64,000 nt of DNA from Candidatus Nitrotoga sp. CP45. Its GTDB lineage: Bacteria; Pseudomonadota; Gammaproteobacteria; Burkholderiales; Gallionellaceae. Of the stretch, positions 34,847 to 44,327 are shown piece after piece. The stretch covers positions 1 through 64,000 of the forward strand of contig CAMCFJ010000012.1 in assembly GCA_945874105.1 (NCBI GenBank), written 5' to 3'. How positions within the stretch are numbered: position 1 is the stretch's first letter; the number at the start of each line of letters is the position of its first letter. Below the pieces are notes generated by a model. That model worked only from the letters and a program-made list of their open reading frames with translations, did not search any database and was not told where the DNA came from. The position numbers were made by a program, and so were the translations under genes.

Positions 34847-35974
34847 ATGGTTTGTTTGATCATGGCCGGCTGCGGACACGCGCAACTCAGCGTGCTCAAA
34901 GCACTTGCCCAAAAGCCATTGGGCGTTGATGCGGTGCTGATTACCCCCAGCCCTTACCAAATTTATTCCGGCATGTTGCCGGGATGGATGGCCGGACATT
35001 ACAGCTTGTCGGAATGCCGGATTGATCTGCGCCCGCTGGCAGAATCCGCCGGGGCACGCCTGATCCTTGCCCAAGTCGTTGGAATAGATGCCATGCGGCG
35101 CCGGGTCTCGCTCTCAGATGGCACCCACCTCGATTACGATGGTTTGTCACTCGATGTGGGTAGCGAGGCCGATTTATCATTGTTGGAAGCAGCGGGGGAG
35201 CGTTTGCTGCCGATTAAGCCGCTGGGGAATTTTGTAAATCGCTGGCCCGCTATCCTCAACGCTGCATCGCAACAGGATAATTACCGGCTCGTGGTGGTCG
35301 GCGGCGGCGCGGCTGGCGTTGAGCTGGCATTTGCCGCGCAATATGCTTTTGCCACGCAGCGATGCAAGCAAGCTTCAGTTGCGTTGGTCGCTTCGGAGAG
35401 CGGCATCTTGCCGGGCCATGCGAGCGGAGTAAAGCACCGCGCCCGTGCGCTGTTGGAGCAGCGCGGCATCACGCTGGTTCAGGCGCAGGCAGTGGGTACC
35501 TCGGAAGGGGTCGCGCTTTCCAACGGGCAATCCCTGTCTGCAGATTGCATCATTGCGGCGACCGGCGCGCGTCCACCCGCTTGGCTGCTCAACTCCGATC
35601 TCGCGCTGGATGAGCAGGGCTACATCCTCGTGGATGCGCAGCACCGAAGCGTCTCCCACCCCAACGTATTTGCTGCCGGAGATGTGTGCGTGCGCGGTGA
35701 CATTCAGCTTGCGCATTCGGGCGTACACGCGGTATTTGCTGGGCCAGTATTGGCGCACAACCTGATCGCCGCCATCAACGGACACGCACTTGAAAGCTAC
35801 CGGCCGCGCAAAAAATCCTTGTACTTGCTGGCGACCGGCCCGAAGCACGCCATCGCCTCCTGGGGCGCGTTCAGCGCGCAAGGCCACTGGGTGTGGGTTT
35901 GGAAGAACTGGATCGATCGCCGTTTCATGCACAAGCATGGCGTATTGAATCAGGCACTCAAGGAGACAGCATGA
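34847..35974 (+). CDS. NDH-2-like FAD/NAD(P) oxidoreductase
   Basis: This 375-residue flavoprotein has a first dinucleotide motif at the very start (MAGCGHAQLSVLKAL, GxGH form), a second at about 147 (VVVGGGAAGVELA), and the FAD-closing NVFAAGDV near 280. It resembles type II NADH dehydrogenases and the flavin domain fused to SelD in some bacteria; no SelD domain is present. A cytoplasmic or membrane-peripheral electron-transfer role is inferred. Its stop overlaps the start of an ECF sigma gene (ATGA), so the enzyme is co-expressed with that sigma and its anti-sigma factor. Confidence 0.85.
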   Translation: MVCLIMAGCGHAQLSVLKALAQKPLGVDAVLITPSPYQIYSGMLPGWMAGHYSLSECRIDLRPLAESAGARLILAQVVGIDAMRRRVSLSDGTHLDYDGLSLDVGSEADLSLLEAAGERLLPIKPLGNFVNRWPAILNAASQQDNYRLVVVGGGAAGVELAFAAQYAFATQRCKQASVALVASESGILPGHASGVKHRARALLEQRGITLVQAQAVGTSEGVALSNGQSLSADCIIAATGARPPAWLLNSDLALDEQGYILVDAQHRSVSHPNVFAAGDVCVRGDIQLAHSGVHAVFAGPVLAHNLIAAINGHALESYRPRKKSLYLLATGPKHAIASWGAFSAQGHWVWVWKNWIDRRFMHKHGVLNQALKETA

Positions 35975-36591
35975 CCCGCTTTTTAAATAGCGCCGAAAAT
36001 CTGCTGGCTGATGCTGCATTTCTGGAAGATATTCGCAGACAGATGATCAAGTTCGCCACGCTTCAGCTCGGAGACGGCCACTTGGCAGAAGACGCAGTAC
36101 AGGAAGCATTGATCGGTGCGTTGAAGAACGCATCTTCATTTGGTGGGCGTGCCGCACTCAAGACTTGGATATTTGCCATTCTGAAAAACAAGATCGCGGA
36201 TACGCTGCGATACAAGCAACGGGTGGTGAATGCGAGCAGCTTGTTGCGCGAGGAAGATGAGGACGAAGATCTTTCTGAATTGTTATTCGACCGTAAAGGC
36301 CACTGGCAGCAAGATGAACGACCAGTAGCGTGGGGCAATCCCGAAGCATCACTGCGCGAGACGCATTTCTGGAGCATGTTTGAAGCATGTCTGGAACGCT
36401 TGCCGCCCAAGCAGGCGCGGGTGTTCATGATGCGCGAATTTATCGAGCTGGAAGTCGATGAGATTTGTGCCGCCGTGGATTTGACCATTAGCAATCTACA
36501 TGTGCTGTTACATCGCTCGCGTCTGCGTTTGCGCGAGTGCATCGAAAACAAATGGTACCTGCAAGGAGAGCGAAAAAATGCATTGCCGTAA
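35971..36591 (+). CDS. ECF-type RNA polymerase sigma factor
   Basis: The 206-residue protein has a sigma region 2 (DAVQEALIGALKNASSFGGR, then LKTWIFAILKNKIADTLR) and a region 4 helix-turn-helix near 155-190 (LPPKQARVFMMREFIELEVD, then LHVLLHRSRLRLRECI). An acidic linker (REEDEDEDLSELL) lies between. It redirects RNA polymerase to a stress regulon. The ATG at 35971 overlaps the flavoprotein stop; the ORF extends upstream to 35893, but that part is inside the flavoprotein gene. Its own stop overlaps the zinc anti-sigma gene by 14 bases. Confidence 0.93.
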   Translation: MTRFLNSAENLLADAAFLEDIRRQMIKFATLQLGDGHLAEDAVQEALIGALKNASSFGGRAALKTWIFAILKNKIADTLRYKQRVVNASSLLREEDEDEDLSELLFDRKGHWQQDERPVAWGNPEASLRETHFWSMFEACLERLPPKQARVFMMREFIELEVDEICAAVDLTISNLHVLLHRSRLRLRECIENKWYLQGERKNALP

Positions 36592-36766
36592 CGCTACGCG
36601 TCTGATGTCCGAGGCGCAAGAACGACCCCTCTCGATCACTGAGCGAATCTCACTGAAGCTGCATCTGATCATGTGCAGCGGCTGCCACAATTTTAAAGAT
36701 CAGATGACTATGCTCAGATTGATGACGCGTGCTTATGTGAAGAGAAAAAATGAGCACCATGAATGA
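36578..36766 (+). CDS. Zinc-finger anti-sigma factor (ZAS/zf-HC2), minimal
   Basis: This protein of only 62 residues carries the ZAS pattern His29-x3-Cys33-x2-Cys36 (LHLIMCSGCHNF), plus His2/Cys3 near the N-terminus as possible extra ligands. ZAS proteins hold their ECF sigma factor and release it when the zinc thiolates are oxidised or when another signal arrives. No membrane helix is present, so this one is soluble and probably senses a cytoplasmic signal. It overlaps the sigma gene by 14 bases and is the last gene of the flavoprotein-sigma-anti-sigma operon. Confidence 0.85.
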   Translation: MHCRNATRLMSEAQERPLSITERISLKLHLIMCSGCHNFKDQMTMLRLMTRAYVKRKNEHHE

Positions 36767-36786
36767 AAAATGGCAATTTTAAAAAC

Positions 36787-36811
36787 GAAAAAAGGGTAGC
36801 GTCACCTTTTT
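36787..36811. terminator. Rho-independent terminator between the sigma operon and katG
   Basis: AAAAAAGG and CCTTTTTT pair around a 9-base loop, with further T residues to 36813 on the plus strand and a matching A/T run on the other side. The structure can stop both the anti-sigma gene (plus) and katG (minus), which converge here. Confidence 0.6.
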
Positions 36812-36857
36812 TTTCTCATCCCATGAGCTTTCGAGTCCATTATTTATTCCATCAGCA

Positions 36858-39140
<2,283 letters not shown>

Positions 39141-39322
39141 TTAACTTCTTCAACTGAATTTTTGCAACTACTGCAAGTTACATTTCATCGCTGACGGACT
39201 TGCAGAATTATTTGATTTGTTAAAGGCAAATTTAATCACCAAGACTGAAATATTTCGATGATGTGAGGCATGATAAAAGCAATAGTAAAGTTGGTCAGTG
39301 CGGTACCGAACACAACATCAAT

Positions 39323-39376
39323 GGGTCAAATCTTGACGCAACGTTAGGCCGGATTCGTAATGTCAAGATTTGCCCC
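39323..39376. repeat. Inverted repeat resembling REP/RAYT-associated ends
   Basis: GGGTCAAATCTTGAC at 39323-39337 and GTCAAGATTTGCCCC at 39362-39376 pair with one mismatch around 24 bases. GTCAAGATTTGACCC-type repeats are often found flanking IS200-like REP transposase genes; none is present here. A remnant or non-autonomous copy is likely. Confidence 0.55.
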
Positions 39377-39503
39377 TTGAATATGAGTTCTCGACACTAC
39401 TTGATGAGGGAGGGCAGGTGAGAGCCTGTTCGCTACACTACCGTTTTTTTTCTGGCGCGAAATGGGCGGATGCGCTGTCGATGAATGGCCGGTCAGTGAT
39501 TAC

Positions 39504-39998
39504 TTACGGGTTCTTGGAGCTCTTCGCTAGCTGCTGGCTAAACGCGACATATTCGTCAATCAGCTGGCTTAGCCCGGCTTTGTCGCTATCAGTCGGGTTC
39601 GGAACAGCAGCGAGACTGTCGATCCGCCGCGACAAGCTGTCCAACTGTTGAAAGCGGCTACCGAATTCGGCGTATTGCAGCTTCGTTATTGCGCAGCTAT
39701 TAGACCTGGCCACTACAACTTTCCTGAATTTGTTCGCCTGCTGCAAGGCATCAGATAAAGTTGTAAGTTGCGTCGGATTCAGTTTCCCAGACAGCCTTCC
39801 CTTTTCCGCAATGCTGGCTTCAAACCCGGCAGAGTTAGCCCAATATTTGGTGGTGAATTTATCGATACTTACAGGATTGCGCATACCGTCATTACACTGC
39901 ACCGCAGGAGCGAGATTGTCCTTGAAGTAAAAAGAAAGTATTGCCATCAGGGCAGCCCCGACGATAACCAGAGCCACTGTCTTGGTACTGTTGTTCAT
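39504..39998 (-). CDS. Hypothetical membrane-anchored protein
   Basis: I do not recognise this 164-residue protein. It has one N-terminal membrane segment (TVALVIVGAALMAILSFYF, about 6-24) and a soluble helical part with two cysteines (VQCNDG, SNSCAIT) that could form a disulfide in the periplasm. The C-terminal half (GSRFQQLDSLSRRIDSLAAV) is likely coiled. It is transcribed alone, downstream of the nemA-like gene but 196 bases away. Confidence 0.65.
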   Translation of the reverse strand: MNNSTKTVALVIVGAALMAILSFYFKDNLAPAVQCNDGMRNPVSIDKFTTKYWANSAGFEASIAEKGRLSGKLNPTQLTTLSDALQQANKFRKVVVARSNSCAITKLQYAEFGSRFQQLDSLSRRIDSLAAVPNPTDSDKAGLSQLIDEYVAFSQQLAKSSKNP

Positions 39999-40051
39999 GC
40001 TTGACCCTTATATTCAGTAGAATTGGTTGCGGAATGTGAATGGTTTCTTAT

Positions 40052-40076
40052 GCTTCGACAAGCTCAGCACGAACGG
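40052..40076 (+). repeat. Single-arm copy of the TTCGACAAGCTCAGC repeat
   Basis: GCTTCGACAAGCTCAGC followed by ACGAACGG is a clean copy of one arm of the palindromic element at 33082-33184. It lies between the hypothetical gene at 39504 and the ene-reductase gene. This repeat family is widely dispersed in bacterial genomes, usually in intergenic DNA. Confidence 0.65.
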
Positions 40077-40194
40077 TAGTCAAGCTCAATTCGGCCGGAT
40101 CAATATCAAACAAAATATGTTGGTCAGAGCCGAATCATAAGATAGCAGCTAAAAATAGAATAGCAGACTAGCAGCAATGGCTCCGGCATAGTCA

Positions 40195-41262
40195 TTAATA
40201 GTCGGTGTAACCTTTTTCTCCCGGTGTGTAAAAGGTACTGGAGTCCGGTGAAACCAAGGGGCTATTGTTGCGCAGTTTTTCCACCAGATCGGGATTGGAG
40301 ATGAATGGGCGGCCGAATGCGACGAGGTCGCCACGTTGTAAATCGAGATCGGCGTTCGCCCGAGCCAAATCATAGCCACCTGACAAAATGTATTTCCCTT
40401 TGAACGCGGCACGTATCTTTGCCTTCAACGCTGGGCTAACTTCCGGTGCGCCCTGCGAGCTGTGATCCACGATGTGGATATACACCAAACCGATGCTGTT
40501 TAATTCGGCGATCAACTGTTCGTACAGTGCATCCATTTCAGCATCGGGAGTCATACCATTGAAAACACTGTAAGGTGAGATGCGCATGCCGACGTGATCT
40601 GCACCGATAGCAGCGGCAACAGCCTTGGCAACTTCCACGGCGAAGCGGATGCGATTTTCAATACTGCCGCCCCAGCGGTCAGTGCGCTGGTTAGAAGCGG
40701 TGTTAAGAAATTGATCGATTAAATAGCTGTTTGCCCCATGCAACTCGACACCATCAAATCCGGCTTCCATCGCGCGCCTTGAAGCATTTACATACTCAGC
40801 GATGGCCTGAGCAATATCGGCTTCATTCATTGCGGTGGGCACAGGATGCGGCTGCATTCCATTGCTGTCCGTCCACATTTCACCCGGCGCGGCAATGGCG
40901 GAAGGCGCGATCACCTTGGCATCTGCTGGCATGTTAGCGGGATGGCTGACCCGTCCGGTGTGCATCAGTTGCGCAAATATCTTGCCACCTGCCTGATGCA
41001 CTCTGTCCGTCACTCGCTGCCAGCCTTGCACTTGCGCGTCGTTAAATAGTCCGGGGATGCGCGCATAGCCGAGTCCATTCGGTGAAGGCGATGTACCTTC
41101 TGTGATGATGAGTCCGGCTCCGGCGCGCAGCCGGTAATATTTTTCCATCAGTTCGTTTGGCACATTGCCGACGGCGCGACAACGCGTCAGTGGCGCCATG
41201 ACGATGCGGTTTTTCAGCTGTAGTTTGCCTAGTGTGGTGGGGGTGAGCAAGGTAGTGGTCAT
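40195..41262 (-). CDS. nemA: Old yellow enzyme family ene-reductase (NemA-like)
   Basis: The 355-residue FMN-binding TIM barrel reduces activated C=C bonds, nitro groups or nitrate esters with NAD(P)H. Landmarks are LKNRIVMAPLTRCRA at the N-terminus, the substrate-binding His/Asn in ELHGANSYLIDQFL, SNQRTDRWGGS and AFGRPFISNPDL near the end, all as in NemA/OYE. It is the last gene of a minus-strand set with pirin and an FMN reductase. In E. coli nemA responds to electrophiles through NemR; here a LysR gene is divergent instead. Confidence 0.93.
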   Translation of the reverse strand: MTTTLLTPTTLGKLQLKNRIVMAPLTRCRAVGNVPNELMEKYYRLRAGAGLIITEGTSPSPNGLGYARIPGLFNDAQVQGWQRVTDRVHQAGGKIFAQLMHTGRVSHPANMPADAKVIAPSAIAAPGEMWTDSNGMQPHPVPTAMNEADIAQAIAEYVNASRRAMEAGFDGVELHGANSYLIDQFLNTASNQRTDRWGGSIENRIRFAVEVAKAVAAAIGADHVGMRISPYSVFNGMTPDAEMDALYEQLIAELNSIGLVYIHIVDHSSQGAPEVSPALKAKIRAAFKGKYILSGGYDLARANADLDLQRGDLVAFGRPFISNPDLVEKLRNNSPLVSPDSSTFYTPGEKGYTDY

Positions 41263-41302
41263 ATTATTTTTCCTTTTTTTATGGAATAGAAAAACTTGAA
41301 AC

Positions 41303-42169
41303 CTATATAAAGCGCCCGTTGCGGAAATCGTCCATCGCTTGATGGATCTCTTCCTGCGTGTTCATCACGAACGGCCCGTACTGCACGATCGGTTCGTTGA
41401 GCGGTTTGCCGGCGATCATAATCAGCCGCGCATCTTCAGTCGCTGTGAGTATCACGCCATCGGCTTCCGCTGTGTTGCTCAAGATACCCATGCGATGCGA
41501 TTCTACCAGCGTGTCACCAACCCTCACCGTGCCGCGATAGACGTAAATGAAAGCGTTATGCGTGTCAGGCAATGCCGTCGAAAACGAAGTGCCCGCAGGC
41601 ATGTGAATGTCCAGATACATTGGTTCGGTATCTTCGCGTGTAACAGCGCCCGCCACGCCGTTGCTGGTTCCGGCAATCACTCGCACGGTAACGTTTTCTG
41701 CCGTTACATATTCTGGGATTTCCTGGCTTGCGATGTCGCGATACCACGGCTCGGCCATCTTGCGCTTCGCGGGCAGGTTGAGCCACAGCTGAAAACCTTC
41801 CATCACGCCGTCTTTTTGCTCGGGAATCTCAGAATGAATGATGCCGCGACCAGCGGTCATCCACTGAACGTCACCATTTTTCAGCAGCCCCTCGTGTCCT
41901 GCATTATCTCGATGTCGCATATGTCCGGACAGCATATAGGTTATTGTCTCGAAACCACGATGCGGGTGATCCGGGAAGCCCGCGATGTAGTCGTTCGGGT
42001 TATCGCTGCCGAATGCATCCAGCATCAAAAATGGATCAAGGCGCTGATGCAGCTTGCCGGTAAGCACACGGGTCAACTTCACGCCTGCGCCATCCGAAGT
42101 GGCAACGCCTTCGATGATGCGGTCGACGCCGCGCGACTGGTGAAGTGCGATGGGTTTGATGGTATTCAT
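41303..42169 (-). CDS. Pirin family bicupin protein
   Basis: The 288-residue protein has the pirin N-terminal cupin with the metal-binding segment FPDHPHRGFETITYMLSG (His residues for Fe), followed by HRDNAGHEGLLKNGDVQWMT and GRGIIHSEIP (each in part), and a second cupin domain after about 170. Bacterial pirins include quercetin 2,3-dioxygenases and redox regulators. It lies between the ene-reductase and FMN reductase genes in the same direction, suggesting a shared role in electrophile or quinone stress. Confidence 0.92.
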   Translation of the reverse strand: MNTIKPIALHQSRGVDRIIEGVATSDGAGVKLTRVLTGKLHQRLDPFLMLDAFGSDNPNDYIAGFPDHPHRGFETITYMLSGHMRHRDNAGHEGLLKNGDVQWMTAGRGIIHSEIPEQKDGVMEGFQLWLNLPAKRKMAEPWYRDIASQEIPEYVTAENVTVRVIAGTSNGVAGAVTREDTEPMYLDIHMPAGTSFSTALPDTHNAFIYVYRGTVRVGDTLVESHRMGILSNTAEADGVILTATEDARLIMIAGKPLNEPIVQYGPFVMNTQEEIHQAMDDFRNGRFI

Positions 42170-42204
42170 GTTGGCTCCTCTATTTAAAGAATGTAAGCGT
42201 TGAA

Positions 42205-42747
42205 TCAGGCAGCTGGTGGCGGCTCCCTTAGTTGGTTTACTGCTTCGATTAATTTAGTCTTTAATTCTTCATTTTTAAGCATGCCACGCTCGACATCAAA
42301 ATTCTCGTAAAAACTCGGAATAGACAGACTGGCTTTAACATGGCCCGAAAAAAATGGTACCGAAGTTGTCGCTGCAGCCAATACACTTGCCCCACCGCGC
42401 GCACCGGGTGATGTAGAAAGCAAGACCAGTGGCTTATCCTGAAATACCTTTGGACCAATGCGCGAACACCAATCAAACAGGTTTTTATAAGCTGCACTGT
42501 AGGAGCCATTGTGCTCGGCAAAAGAAATCATCACAGCGTCACTGGATGCCACTTTTGACAAGAACGCTCTGGCCAATTCTGGATGACCAAGCTCCTCTTC
42601 TTTATCCACACTGAACAATGGCAACTCGTAATCATTCAAATCCAGTACCTCAACCTCAGCACCCTCTATCAGGCTGGATGCATAGGTCACCAATTGTTTA
42701 TTGATGGATTTCTTGCTACTGCTGGCTGCGAAAGCTAATAATTTCAT
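42205..42747 (-). CDS. NADPH-dependent FMN/quinone reductase
   Basis: The 180-residue flavodoxin-fold protein starts MKLLAFAASSSKKSINKQL, with the phosphate-binding loop, and carries the conserved EHNGSYSAAYKNLFDWCSR segment (core EHNGSY) typical of the NADPH-dependent FMN reductase family (ChrR/YieF, azoreductase-like). The ATG at 42747 has GGGTGAG just upstream; the in-frame ATG at 42762 is less likely. It is first in the pirin and nemA-like unit and divergent from the LysR regulator, with about 90 bases between them. Confidence 0.9.
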   Translation of the reverse strand: MKLLAFAASSSKKSINKQLVTYASSLIEGAEVEVLDLNDYELPLFSVDKEEELGHPELARAFLSKVASSDAVMISFAEHNGSYSAAYKNLFDWCSRIGPKVFQDKPLVLLSTSPGARGGASVLAAATTSVPFFSGHVKASLSIPSFYENFDVERGMLKNEELKTKLIEAVNQLREPPPAA

Positions 42748-42828
42748 TATGTACTCACCCAATGTCTGAAAGTGAGTGCATCATAGACGGCTCACCAAAA
42801 TAGATAAAGCCATTAAACTGGGATAGAC

Positions 42829-42846
42829 TGTTCCACAAATGGAACA
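42829..42846. promoter_or_regulatory. Palindrome over the LysR gene start codon
   Basis: TGTTCCA-CAAA-TGGAACA is an 18-base inverted repeat that contains the start codon of the LysR gene (42839-42841). LysR regulators commonly bind such dyads (T-N11-A type) between their own gene and a divergent target operon. Binding here would repress the regulator's own expression. Confidence 0.5.
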
Positions 42847-43744
42847 AAAAAATATCTCCGCTGACGACTACATCCTGTTCGCCGCCATCGTCGAACAAGA
42901 AAGTTTGGTGCGCGCAGCAGAACACCTCGGCATGCCCAAAGCCACCGTTTCCCGCCGCTTGATGAATCTTGAAGCAGCACTTGGGCAGCGACTGTTGTTG
43001 CGCACTACTCGCCGCCTCACACTCACCGACTTTGGGCAGGAATTTCTTGATCATTGCCGACGCGTTGCAGAAGAAGTTTCTACCACGCAAGATTTCTTGC
43101 GCAGTCAGGATGTGCAGCCGCGCGGACGCTTGCGCGTCTCCATGCCGGGCGACTATGCTAGACACTATTTCTCGCGCGCCATTGCTACCTTCATCGAAAT
43201 CTATGCCGAGATACAACTTGATCTTGATCTGACTTCCAGACGTGTTGATCTGATCGGCGAACGCTTCGATCTTGCCATTCGAATGGGTGCGCTGGAAAAC
43301 GACTCCACACTGGTGGCACGCAAGATAGACGAGCTTGATTTCGGCCTTTACGCCAGCCCCATCTATCTCGCACTTCATGCCGCACCGCAGCATCCTGATG
43401 AGCTGGAACATCATGCGGCGGTTCGTTTGCTCTCGGCACGAGGCAGCGCCGTCCCATGGAAACTAATACGTGGCAAGGATGTTTGGGAAGGCGTTCCACC
43501 CGGGCGGCTTACCTTGAATTCACCTGACATGATCCAGCAGCTATTGCTGGATGGCGCGGGTATCGGTGCGTTACCGGATTATTTCGTGGCAGAAGACGTG
43601 CGCCACAAACGTTTGGTGCGGATATTACCGAAATGGTGTCTTCCCGCCGTCCCCGCCTGGGCAGTGCTGCCCATGCGCCGTTACCTGCCCGCCAAGACGC
43701 GAGCCTTTCTTGCGCATCTTGAGCAGTTCATGGAGAAAAGATGA
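42839..43744 (+). CDS. LysR family transcriptional regulator
   Basis: The 301-residue protein has the N-terminal winged helix (FAAIVEQESLVRAAEHLGMPKATVSRRLMNLE; core EHLGMPKATVSRRL) and a periplasmic-binding-like effector domain from about 90. It is transcribed divergently from the FMN reductase, pirin and nemA-like genes and probably regulates them in response to an electrophile, quinone or similar ligand. A palindrome covers its own start codon. Confidence 0.93.
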   Translation: MEQKNISADDYILFAAIVEQESLVRAAEHLGMPKATVSRRLMNLEAALGQRLLLRTTRRLTLTDFGQEFLDHCRRVAEEVSTTQDFLRSQDVQPRGRLRVSMPGDYARHYFSRAIATFIEIYAEIQLDLDLTSRRVDLIGERFDLAIRMGALENDSTLVARKIDELDFGLYASPIYLALHAAPQHPDELEHHAAVRLLSARGSAVPWKLIRGKDVWEGVPPGRLTLNSPDMIQQLLLDGAGIGALPDYFVAEDVRHKRLVRILPKWCLPAVPAWAVLPMRRYLPAKTRAFLAHLEQFMEKR

Positions 43745-43763
43745 TTGAGGAAAACATCGATGC

Positions 43764-43816
43764 TCATGACATTGGTTGACGCCACACTTCAAAACCTTAC
43801 ACTTCCCATAGGATCC
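43764..43816 (+). repeat. Dispersed 53-54 bp repeat, copy B
   Basis: This matches 31085-31138 with one single-base gap and about five substitutions: TCATGACATTGG, TTGACGCCACACTTCAAAACC and CCCATAGG are shared. It ends 34 bases before the mazF-like reading frame. Its function is not known. Confidence 0.65.
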
Positions 43817-43850
43817 GCTCTCTATCCTGCCCCATTCAAGAAGTCTGGTA

Positions 43851-44179
43851 ATGGTGCGGCGTTTTGTTCCGGATGCAGGTGATATCGCTTGGCTGGAATT
43901 CTCACCGCAAGTTGGGCACGAACAGGCGGGATATAGACCCGCATTGGCGCTTAGTCCTGCTGCCTATAACAGCAAAACCGGAACAATGGAGTGCTGCCCG
44001 ATGACCAATCAAATTGAAGGTTATCCCTTCGAAGTCATAAACCATGCGGACGGTTTCTTCTGTCTGATCAAGTCAAAAATCTCGACTGGCGTACACATAA
44101 AGCTACACCTAAAGGCAAAGCATCGGCTGATGAACTGGATGAGGTGTGCGCTAAAATTTTCGTGTTGCCGGGAATCTAG
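43851..44179 (+). pseudogene. mazF: Frameshifted MazF/PemK-like toxin gene
   Basis: MazF toxins are sequence-specific endoribonucleases. The first frame reads MVRRFVPDAGDIAWLEFSPQ (core) then GHEQAGYRPALALSPAAYNSKTG and GYPFEV, matching MazF well. After about 44050 the match moves to another frame: SDQVKNLDWRTHKATPKG, then ADELDEVCAKIFVLPGI and a stop at 44177-44179. One missing base around 44050-44070 explains both halves; in the original frame translation runs on to 44201 as unrelated sequence. The catalytic N-terminal region is intact, but the product should be inactive or altered. No intact mazE antitoxin gene is visible upstream, as expected for a decaying toxin-antitoxin locus. Confidence 0.82.
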
Positions 44180-44327
44180 CGTGGTAGCCCGGTTGGGCTG
44201 ATTTACAGGATGAACACATGTGTTACGTGACACTTAAATCCTAATAATCCCACTTGCGGTAAAATGATTCTTTGCCACTAGCGGGCGCCTTGTTTCTCCC
44301 TTACTGAATATATCCGGAATACTGTAC

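Noticed and set aside
35375-36019. 214-codon open frame antisense to the flavoprotein gene
   Set aside because: It covers the opposite strand of two well-supported overlapping genes and encodes no recognisable protein.
41339-42187. Long 282-codon open frame antisense to the pirin gene
   Set aside because: It mirrors the pirin gene exactly, has no family-like sequence and no ribosome site.
43815-43860. Trace of a mazE antitoxin (KKSGNGAA in another frame) at the mazF start
   Set aside because: Only about eight residues resemble MazE, overlapping the toxin start; too short to support a gene.
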